Source: Streptomyces sp. Tue6028 (GTDB lineage Bacteria > Actinomycetota > Actinomycetes > Streptomycetales > Streptomycetaceae). Taken from it: a DNA stretch of 64,000 nucleotides. The number at the start of each line of letters is the position of its first letter. Positions within the stretch are counted from its first letter, which is position 1. Below are positions 8,521-15,987 of the stretch, piece after piece. The notes beneath the pieces were generated by a model that did not search any database, had not been told where the DNA came from, and worked only from the letters and a program-made list of their open reading frames with translations. The stretch spans positions 171,530 to 235,529 of the forward strand of contig NZ_MLCE01000013.1 in the NCBI RefSeq assembly GCF_002300165.1, in the 5' to 3' direction. The translations under genes and the position numbers were made by a program.

Positions 8521-11500
8521 TCAGCCCTCGTCGGTGGAGGCGGTGACGGCGGACAGGGTCTGCTCCGCCGCCGCCGTCTTCTTCGACGTGGCCTTGGTGG
8601 CGGCCTTCTTCGCGGTCGCCTTCTTGGCCGTGGCCTTCTTGGCGGCCGTCTTCTTGGCCGCCGTCTTCTTGGTGGCGGCCTTCTTGGCCGTCGCCTTCTT
8701 GGCCGTCTTGCGCGCCGCGGCCTTCTTCGCGGCGGCCGGAGCCTCGGCCTCGTCGGCCTCGGTCTCGGCGACCACTGCCTCGGCGGCGTCGGCCGTCTCC
8801 TCCGCGGGGGCCGCGGCCGACGGGACGACCACGACGGCCGCCTCCTGGGACGCGGTGGGCGCGGTGGCCTTGCGGACGGCGCGGCGGCGCGGACGCGCCG
8901 GGGCGGCGCTCTCCGCGGGCGCCTCGGCGGCGGTCTCCGCCACGGGCTCGGGCTGCGGCTCGGCGGCCGCCTCCGGCTCGGCCACGGGCGCCGCGACCGG
9001 CTCCGTGACCGTCACCACGGCCTCCTCCGAGGCCTTCGGCGAACCGGCCGGGGCCGACACCTTGCGGGTGGCGCGACGGCGCGTACGGCCCTTGGGAGCG
9101 GCCTCGTCCTCGACGGACTCCACGACGGCGGCTTCGGTGACCACCGGAGCCTCGGTGACCGCAGGGGCCTCGGCGACGAGTTCCTGCGGCGCCTCGACGA
9201 CCGGGTCCTCGACGGCGACCGGCTCGGACTCGGCGGCCTCACGCGACTTGGCGGCCCGCTCGGCACGCTCGGCGCGCTTCGAGGGACGCCCCTCCGCCCG
9301 CGGCGCACCCGCCGGCGCGGACGCCCGCCGGGTGGCCCGGCGGCGCGAACGGCCCCGGCCCGCGGCGGCTTCGGCCTCGGCGGCGCTGCTGTACAGCTCC
9401 TCGTCCGGGGCGAACTCGGGTGCGAGCAGCGCGGCGGGCACCGCGGCCTCGGCGGCCACCTCGGCCTCGGTCTCCGCCTCGACGGTCTCGGCCGCCTCGG
9501 TGGTCTCCGCGGCCACGGCCTCGTGCTCGTGCTCGTGGGGCTGCTCGGCACCGCCGCGGCCGCGCTTCTTGCGCTTGCCTCCGCCGCCGGCGGACGACGG
9601 CTGCTCCATGTGCACGATGACACCGCGGCCGTTGCAGTGGACGCAGGTCTCGGAGAAGGACTCCAGCAGACCCTGGCCGACACGCTTGCGCGTCATCTGC
9701 ACCAGACCCAGCGAGGTGACCTCGGCCACCTGGTGCTTGGTGCGGTCGCGGCCCAGGCACTCCAGCAGGCGCCGCAGCACCAGGTCGCGGTTGGACTCCA
9801 GGACCATGTCGATGAAGTCGATGACGACGATGCCGCCCAGGTCGCGCAGCCGCAGCTGGCGCACGATCTCCTCGGCCGCCTCCAGGTTGTTCCTGGTCAC
9901 GGTCTCTTCGAGGTTGCCGCCCTGACCGGTGAACTTGCCGGTGTTGACGTCGACCACGACCATCGCCTCGGTCTTGTCGATCACCAGCGAACCGCCGCTC
10001 GGCAGCCAGACCTTGCGGTCCAGCGCCTTCATCAGCTGCTCGTCGATCCGGTACGTGGCGAAGACGTCGACCTCGGAGGTCCACTTCGACAGCCGGTCCG
10101 CCAGGTCGGGCGCGACGTGGGAGACGTACCCGTGGATGGTCTCCCACGCCTCGTCGCCGCTGACGATGACCTTCGAGAAGTCCTCGTTGAAGATGTCGCG
10201 GACGACGCGGACGGTCATGTCCGGCTCGCCGTAGAGCAGCGTCGGGGCGTTGCCGCTCTTCGCCTTCTTCTGGATGTCCTCCCACTGCGCCTGGAGCCGT
10301 TCGACGTCACGGCGCAGCTCGTCCTCGCTCGCTCCCTCGGCGGCGGTGCGCACGATGACGCCCGCGTCCTCGGGGACGATCTTCTTGAGGATGGTCTTCA
10401 GCCGGGCGCGCTCGGTGTCGGGCAGCTTGCGGCTGATACCGGTCATCGAGCCCTCGGGCACGTAGACCAGGTAGCGGCCGGGCAGCGAGACCTGGCTGGT
10501 GAGGCGGGCGCCCTTGTGGCCGATCGGGTCCTTCGTGACCTGCACGAGAACGGACTGGCCGGACTTCAGCGCGGTCTCGATGCGGCGCGGCCCGTTGGCC
10601 AGGCCGAGTGCCTCGAAGTTCACCTCGCCCGCGTACAGGACAGCGTTGCGGCCCTTGCCGATGTCGATGAAGGCGGCCTCCATCGACGGCAGGACGTTCT
10701 GCACCTTGCCGAGGTAGACGTTGCCGACGTACGAGGTCGACTGCTCCTTGTTGACGTAGTGCTCGACGAGCACGTTGTCCTCGAGGACGCCGATCTGGGT
10801 GCGCTCGCCGCTCTGGCGGACGACCATCACGCGCTCGACGGCCTCGCGGCGGGCCAGGAACTCGGCCTCGGTGATGATCGGGACGCGTCGGCGGCCCTGC
10901 TCGCGGCCCTCGCGGCGGCGCTGCTTCTTCGCCTCCAGGCGGGTCGAGCCCTTGATGGACTGCACCTCGTCGACCGGGTGCTCGTCCTTCTTGCGGGGCT
11001 CGCGGACCTTCACGACAGTGCGCTCGGGGTCGTTCTCGCCGGCCTCGGCCTCGCCGCCGGAGTCACCGGCGCGACGACGGCGCCGACGACGGCGACGGCT
11101 GCTGCTGGAGCCGGAACCGCCCGCCTCCTCGCGCTCGTCCGCCTCCTCGGCGTCCTCCTCGACCTGCTCGGCGGTGTCCTCGGCGTCCTGCGCGGCCTGT
11201 TCGGCGGCGAACTCGTCGTCCGCGGACTCGCCGTCCGCCTCGGCGGACTCGCCACGACGACGACGACGGCCACCACGACGGCGACGGCGACGGGAGCCCG
11301 CGGACTCCTCCTCGCCCTCGTCACCCTCGACGACGTCCTCGGCGGACTCGGCGCCCTCCTCCGGCTCCTCCTCGGCCTCGTCGACGGCGGCCGGCACGGT
11401 CACCGGCTCGTCCTCGACGGCCCGGCGACGGCGGCGCCGGCGTCCGCCGGTGCTCTCCTCGGCGGCTTCGGCGACCTCGGCGACCTCGGTCCCGGCAGCC

Positions 11501-12570
11501 TCCTCCTCGGCGGCTTCCTCGGCCGCCTCCGCGGCCTCGGCGGCAGCCGCGGCGGCGGCCCGCTCCGGGGTCTGGAACATCGGCTCGGTGAACACGGGCG
11601 CCTGGAACACGGCGACGGCCGGACGCGCCGGACGCCGACCGCCCTCGTCGGTCTCCTCCTCCTTCGCCGCGGGCGCGGAGAAGCCACCGGCGGCCTTGCG
11701 AGTGGCGCGGCGGCGGGTGCGGCGCGGTCCGCCGTCCTCGGCCTGCGCGGCCTCGCCGTCGGTCACCTCGGCGGCCGTGGCCGGCGCGGTCTCGGCGACG
11801 GGCTCGGGTGTCTCGGCGCGCTCCTCGACGGCCCCGCCCTCGGGCGTGGCGGCGGGCGCGGAGACCCGGCGGGTGGCGCGCCGGCGCGTGGTGCGGCGGG
11901 GCGCGGCCTCCTCGGTCTCGGCGACGGGCTCGGCCGGGGCGGTCACCTGCGCCGCGGCGGTCTCGGCGGGCTCCACGGCCTCAGGCGTCTCCTCGGCCTC
12001 GGCGATCACGACGGCTTCGGTCTCCTTGGGCGCACCGGTGGGTGCGGAGGCGCGGCGGGTCGCACGACGGCGCGTACGCCCGGCTGGCGCGGCTTCCTCC
12101 GCCGCGGGGGCCGGGGCCTCTGCCACGGGCTCGGCTTCGGCGGTCACCGCTTCAGCGGCGGGCACGACGGTCTCAGCGGCCTCGGCGGCCTCGGCCGTCT
12201 CCACCGACGCGGGCGCACCGGCGGGCGCGGACGCCCGGCGGGTGGCCCGGCGGCGTGTGCGGCGCGGAGCCGTGTCCTCGGCGGAAGGGGTCTCGGTCTC
12301 GGCCGCCTCGGTGGCGGCCGGGATCTCCTCGGCGACGGCCTGCTCGGTCTCGACGGCCTCGGCGGTCTCTTCCTCCGCGAGTTCGTCGGCCGAGGCGACG
12401 GCCGGTATGGCCGGAGCGGTGGTCTCGGCCGCGGCCTCGGTGGCGGCGGCCGGGGGGCCCGCGGGGCGCGACGCGGCGCGGCGACGGCGTCGCGGCGGCA
12501 GGGTGTCGCTGGGGGTGTCGTTGTTCTCGGAGCCCGTGGAGGGCTCAGCGGGTTCGGTCGGCTCAAGCAT
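8521..12570 (-). CDS. rne: Ribonuclease E/G with long Ala/Glu-Arg-rich arms
   Basis: 1349 residues from an ATG with GGGAGATCC upstream; the frame is open further, but this start matches the known Streptomyces enzyme length. The catalytic core sits in the middle (about residues 560-1010): an S1-like segment (SYVGNVYLGKVQNVLPSMEAA), the catalytic strand VVVDVNTGKFTG, IVVIDFIDM and the zinc-link CVHC. The arms are acidic and Ala-rich with Arg clusters. The sequence RRRATRR or RRRATRK followed by SAP recurs seven times, four copies before and three after the core. The C-terminus is Lys/Ala-rich (KKAxAKK repeats). It processes rRNA and mRNA and organises the degradosome; the arms probably bind RNA and PNPase. 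Confidence 0.95.
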   Translation of the reverse strand: MLEPTEPAEPSTGSENNDTPSDTLPPRRRRRAASRPAGPPAAATEAAAETTAPAIPAVASADELAEEETAEAVETEQAVAEEIPAATEAAETETPSAEDTAPRRTRRRATRRASAPAGAPASVETAEAAEAAETVVPAAEAVTAEAEPVAEAPAPAAEEAAPAGRTRRRATRRASAPTGAPKETEAVVIAEAEETPEAVEPAETAAAQVTAPAEPVAETEEAAPRRTTRRRATRRVSAPAATPEGGAVEERAETPEPVAETAPATAAEVTDGEAAQAEDGGPRRTRRRATRKAAGGFSAPAAKEEETDEGGRRPARPAVAVFQAPVFTEPMFQTPERAAAAAAAEAAEAAEEAAEEEAAGTEVAEVAEAAEESTGGRRRRRRRAVEDEPVTVPAAVDEAEEEPEEGAESAEDVVEGDEGEEESAGSRRRRRRGGRRRRRGESAEADGESADDEFAAEQAAQDAEDTAEQVEEDAEEADEREEAGGSGSSSSRRRRRRRRRAGDSGGEAEAGENDPERTVVKVREPRKKDEHPVDEVQSIKGSTRLEAKKQRRREGREQGRRRVPIITEAEFLARREAVERVMVVRQSGERTQIGVLEDNVLVEHYVNKEQSTSYVGNVYLGKVQNVLPSMEAAFIDIGKGRNAVLYAGEVNFEALGLANGPRRIETALKSGQSVLVQVTKDPIGHKGARLTSQVSLPGRYLVYVPEGSMTGISRKLPDTERARLKTILKKIVPEDAGVIVRTAAEGASEDELRRDVERLQAQWEDIQKKAKSGNAPTLLYGEPDMTVRVVRDIFNEDFSKVIVSGDEAWETIHGYVSHVAPDLADRLSKWTSEVDVFATYRIDEQLMKALDRKVWLPSGGSLVIDKTEAMVVVDVNTGKFTGQGGNLEETVTRNNLEAAEEIVRQLRLRDLGGIVVIDFIDMVLESNRDLVLRRLLECLGRDRTKHQVAEVTSLGLVQMTRKRVGQGLLESFSETCVHCNGRGVIVHMEQPSSAGGGGKRKKRGRGGAEQPHEHEHEAVAAETTEAAETVEAETEAEVAAEAAVPAALLAPEFAPDEELYSSAAEAEAAAGRGRSRRRATRRASAPAGAPRAEGRPSKRAERAERAAKSREAAESEPVAVEDPVVEAPQELVAEAPAVTEAPVVTEAAVVESVEDEAAPKGRTRRRATRKVSAPAGSPKASEEAVVTVTEPVAAPVAEPEAAAEPQPEPVAETAAEAPAESAAPARPRRRAVRKATAPTASQEAAVVVVPSAAAPAEETADAAEAVVAETEADEAEAPAAAKKAAARKTAKKATAKKAATKKTAAKKTAAKKATAKKATAKKAATKATSKKTAAAEQTLSAVTASTDEG

Positions 12571-12831
12571 GCGGGTGGATCTCCCGTCAGGCTCCCGGGC
12601 GCCGCGCCTGGTCCGGCGATGCCGGTGACGTCCGCGGCTCGCGCGATGCGCGGTGCCGCCGTCCGGGGCGCGGGCGCCGCACGGGAGCTCTCTGTGTCCT
12701 GTCTCGCCGGTTCCGTACACCATGTGTGCGTACGGCCTGGCGAAAGTCTTCTGGTCGGTGCGCTGCCCGACCCAGGTGGCTCCCGGATTCGAGGGCGGCG
12801 CTACGACGTCCGTCCCTACGCGGGACCTTCC

Positions 12832-13608
12832 TTACGCCGGCGCCTTCGCGGCGGCAGCTGGGGCGGCCCCGGAGCGATCGGCTGGGGCGGCCGTGACTGC
12901 CTCGCGGTCGGGCGCGAGCGGGTCGGTCACCGTGCCGGTCTCTTCATCGAACAGCCCCTGCGCCAGCCTGGTCACCGCTGCGGGGACCGGCGGCGCCAGG
13001 TCGGCCACGGCGCGGAGACCGGACAGGACGTCGTCGGGTCGAACGGCAGGCGTCACGTGCCGAACAACCAGCCGCAGTATCGCACAGGGCTGGTCGGTCG
13101 GCCTATCAGCCTGGGGGGTGTGCGTCTCCAGGCTCGCGACGGCGGCGCGGGCGTCGAAGGTCCGCATGCCGTTCTTCGTCCTGCGCTGGACCTCGACGGT
13201 CTCGGCCGCGCGGAAGGCGCCGACGGCGCGCTCCGCCTCCTGAGGAACCACGCCGTCGAGGCGCAGCTCCCACACGGAGGCGGTGAGCCGGTCGGCGAGG
13301 CCCGAGGTGCGGGCCTCGACGGCGTCGATGATGTCGAGCCCGTCGGGCAGCGACTCGTCGAGGAGCTCACGCAGGGTTTCCGGGTCGCGCGCCTCGGTGA
13401 GCGCGATCTCCAGGTACTCCGCCTCACTGCCGGTGCCGGTGGGTGCGGCATTGGCGTACGACACCTTCGGATGCGGCGTGAACCCCGCCGAGTACGCCAT
13501 GGGCACCTCGGCTCGGCGCAGCGCACGCTCGAAGGCGCGCTGGAAGTCACGGTGGCTGGTGAACCGGAGGCGGCCGCGCTTGGTGTAGCGCAGTCGGATG
13601 CGCTGCAC
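12832..13608 (-). CDS. TIGR03936 family, radical SAM-linked protein
   Basis: 258 residues from GTG. The first 210 residues match the TIGR03936 (DUF2344) family: IRLRYTKRGRLRFTSHRD, MAYSAGFTPHPKVSYANA and GSEAEYLEI. The tail is Ala/Pro-rich. The family is normally encoded next to, or fused with, the radical SAM protein TIGR03960; its activity is not established. Here that partner lies about 48 kb away at 61949-63928. The frame continues upstream as GKRQPEGPPPAP to a CTG at 13648-13650 without an ATG/GTG, so translation could start slightly earlier at a non-standard codon. It is read with the membrane-protein gene at 13657 and is in the same frame as it. Confidence 0.88.
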   Translation of the reverse strand: MQRIRLRYTKRGRLRFTSHRDFQRAFERALRRAEVPMAYSAGFTPHPKVSYANAAPTGTGSEAEYLEIALTEARDPETLRELLDESLPDGLDIIDAVEARTSGLADRLTASVWELRLDGVVPQEAERAVGAFRAAETVEVQRRTKNGMRTFDARAAVASLETHTPQADRPTDQPCAILRLVVRHVTPAVRPDDVLSGLRAVADLAPPVPAAVTRLAQGLFDEETGTVTDPLAPDREAVTAAPADRSGAAPAAAAKAPA

Positions 13609-13656
13609 CGCGGGTGCGGGCGGCGGGCCTTCGGGCTGTCGCTTGCCCAGTGTCGT

Positions 13657-14823
13657 TCAGTCCTTCGTGAGAGCGGTCGTACTGCTACCTAGAGTACGTG
13701 TCTCACCGGCCGTCGGTTCCCGGCGGTCCACGGGCTGCGGCTCGTGGGGCGGACCGAAGAGCATCCGCCGGAAGTCGGCGCGGGCCTGCCGGGCGGAGTC
13801 CCGGGCGGCGGTCAGGGCCTGCCGGGTGGCCCGTCCGACGCTGCGTGCGGCCTCGGCCGCGGGCCGCAGCACCAGGTCCCGCACGGCGTGCCCGACGGGC
13901 GTCAGCAGGGTCCGGTACACCCAGCGCACCGGCTCCACGAACGTCCACCGCAGGACCTTCGCGAGGAACCGGCCGACGGCGAGCGAGATGTGTCCGGCGA
14001 CGCGCCAGGCGTGTCCGAGGGCCTCGCCGATCTCCCTGCCGATGACGGCGAGCACGCGTCCGACCGGCGCGAGCACCCATCGCCACAGCGCGAGCGCGGG
14101 CAGCACCAGGAGGATGCGGCCCGTCCAGTAGAACGCGGCGCCGACGCCGATGAAGATCATCCGTACGAGCCACACGAGACCGCCCGCCAGCCAGGCGATC
14201 CCCTTGCCGACGGGGGTGAGGACCCACTCGTACAGCCACAGGGCCGGGACCACGACGAGGTACCGGACCAGCCAGGCGCCGGCGGTGTACAGCCCGAGGC
14301 CCACGGCGGCGAGGATCAGACCGACACCCCTGACCAGCCAGGCGATCGCCCGCCCGACCGGGGTGAGCAACCGCGCGTAGACCCAGCCGAGCGCCGCCGC
14401 GATGCCGCCGAGGACCCAGGCGGCGGCCGCACCCACGCCCCGGGCCACCCAGGCGATCGCGTGCCCGACGGGTGTCAGCACGGTGCGGTACAGCCACACC
14501 GCGGGCACCACGAGCAGCACGTGACCGAGCCAGGCCAGCGCCCTGCCGAGCGGGACGAGGGCGTACCGCCACAGCGTCACCCACGGCCAGACGAACACGG
14601 CCCACGCGGCCCAGGCGAGCGCCCGCCCCAGCGGGCGCAGCACGGTGTCCCGCAGAAACCTTCCGGCGACGACGAGCGCGTCCCACGCCATCCGCACGGG
14701 TACGACGAGGACGAGCACCACGATCCGTACGGGAATGCGGATGGCGACGGCGAGGCACCCCTCGGGCTGCGGCCCTCGGGCCTGTGCAGGGGGCCGCTCA
14801 GCAGGCGTCTTTTCCCATTCCAT
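13657..14823 (-). CDS. Repetitive integral membrane protein of unknown function
   Basis: 388 residues. The body consists of repeated units of about 40 residues of the form VLTPVGRAIAWLVRGVG or ALVPLGRALAWLGHVLL, each combining a hydrophobic helix with an LTPVG turn; about seven to eight units are visible. The C-terminal 60 residues are basic and soluble (SARQARADFRRMLFG). Multi-pass membrane localisation is predicted. I do not recognise a function. It lies next to TIGR03936 in the core cluster, 48 bases upstream of the GTG used there. The regular internal repetition suggests growth by duplication of one membrane hairpin. Confidence 0.75.
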   Translation of the reverse strand: MEWEKTPAERPPAQARGPQPEGCLAVAIRIPVRIVVLVLVVPVRMAWDALVVAGRFLRDTVLRPLGRALAWAAWAVFVWPWVTLWRYALVPLGRALAWLGHVLLVVPAVWLYRTVLTPVGHAIAWVARGVGAAAAWVLGGIAAALGWVYARLLTPVGRAIAWLVRGVGLILAAVGLGLYTAGAWLVRYLVVVPALWLYEWVLTPVGKGIAWLAGGLVWLVRMIFIGVGAAFYWTGRILLVLPALALWRWVLAPVGRVLAVIGREIGEALGHAWRVAGHISLAVGRFLAKVLRWTFVEPVRWVYRTLLTPVGHAVRDLVLRPAAEAARSVGRATRQALTAARDSARQARADFRRMLFGPPHEPQPVDRREPTAGETRTLGSSTTALTKD

Positions 14824-15178
14824 ACCCGCGTAGACGCGTCAGGCGCCCGGATGGATGCGGTCCCGGGCGATCCGGTACCGCGACATCCCTCTCTGATCAC
14901 CGCTCGCCCCCAGGAAGCACACAGGCAAGGGACATGAGAGGGCGTCAACTGTCGCGCCTGCCCGGCATGCCGGGTCGCCGTGGTCCGGTGGGCGCCGGGG
15001 GCGGCTCGTTCCCGTCCGCGACCTGACCGCCATGTCGCCTCCGCGGAGGGGCCGTTGACACCGATCAGGCAGCACAAAGAGGGCGAAACGGGAACCCGCG
15101 GGCCAGTTGTGTGGATCGCCGGAAGTTCCAGGCACACTTTGCGTGTCGCAGTCCCGCCATCAAGAGGATGATCCATTC
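14824..15178. other. Divergent intergenic region
   Basis: It separates the minus-strand membrane-protein gene from the plus-strand TerD gene and must hold both promoters. No clear -35/-10 boxes, long hairpin or small ORF with a convincing ribosome-binding site was found. Confidence 0.4.
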
Positions 15179-15763
15179 ATGATTACGCTCACGAAGGAAG
15201 ACGGCCCTGCGGACCTGGACGGAGTCACCCATCTGTCCATCGGGGTGTCCTGGGACCCCACCGCCGGCGCCAGCGGCGGGGTGGTCGGCATACTCCGTCG
15301 CAAGACCGGCACCGACCTCGACCTGATAGCCGTCGCCATGCAGGGATCCGACCCCGTGCGTCTGGCCGGCCTCGACTCGCTGGACCCCATGGGCAACGGC
15401 TCGCTGGTGCACAGCGGCGACAACCAGACCGGGCGCGGGGAGGGCGACGACGAAACGGTGACCGTCGAGTTCTCGCGCATCCCGCCCCAGATCACGTCGA
15501 TCGTGTTCGTCGCGGCGGCGTTCAAGAAGGGCAGTTCCTTCCAGAAGGCGCGCAACATCAGCTTCAAGGTGTACGACGCCACCGGCGGCAGCACCCAGCA
15601 GGTCGCCGACATCTGGCCGAGCCTGCTCACGCAGGACAACGGCTGCGCCGTGGCCAAGGCCGTGCGGGCCGGCGGGAGCTGGAAGCTGGAAGTGATCAAC
15701 GTGACGGGCAAGATCAAGCAGGGCGACGAGCACGCCCTGATGCGCTTCGCCATCAGCAAGTAG
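15179..15763 (+). CDS. TerD-domain stress protein
   Basis: 194 residues, the length of a single TerD domain. LSIGVSWDPTAG and later TGTDLDLIAVAM supply the family's conserved core. HSGDNQTGRGEGDDETVTVEF carries the conserved Asp-rich Ca2+-binding segment, followed by IVFVAAAF. TerD proteins are cytoplasmic calcium-binding proteins, present in several copies in Streptomyces and linked to tellurite and membrane stress and to development. Start ATG with GAGGATG about 8 bases upstream; the frame is open upstream but lacks a ribosome-binding site. It stands alone here with no terB/C/E neighbours. Confidence 0.88.
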   Translation: MITLTKEDGPADLDGVTHLSIGVSWDPTAGASGGVVGILRRKTGTDLDLIAVAMQGSDPVRLAGLDSLDPMGNGSLVHSGDNQTGRGEGDDETVTVEFSRIPPQITSIVFVAAAFKKGSSFQKARNISFKVYDATGGSTQQVADIWPSLLTQDNGCAVAKAVRAGGSWKLEVINVTGKIKQGDEHALMRFAISK

Positions 15764-15900
15764 GACGCGGCCCCCTCGGCCCGGCTCTCGCGACGACACG
15801 TGATCCGGGCCCGGGGGCCGGTCCCGGCCCACTCCCCTCAGCCCGTACCCGGCACCCGGCGCCCTCTGTGCCCCGCGCCCAGCACGCCGCGCCCCACGGC

Positions 15901-15987
15901 CGGCGTCACACACGTCATACGACCGGCGTCACACACATCACACGACCGCCGTCACGCACGCCACACGACCGCCGTCACGCCCGTCCC
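15901..15987. repeat. 23-bp tandem repeat, about four units
   Basis: Units start at 15901, 15924, 15947 and 15970, exactly 23 bp apart. The shared pattern is CGGCGTCACACAC... or CGCCGTCACGC... ending CACGAC. The last unit overlaps the final codons of the P-type ATPase gene (stop at 15975-15977). Confidence 0.75.

Noticed and set aside
8455..13692. A 1745-codon open frame on the plus strand across rne
   Set aside because: It is the antisense shadow of the Ala/Glu/Arg-rich rne arms; high GC keeps stops out of that frame. No domain and no ribosome-binding site.
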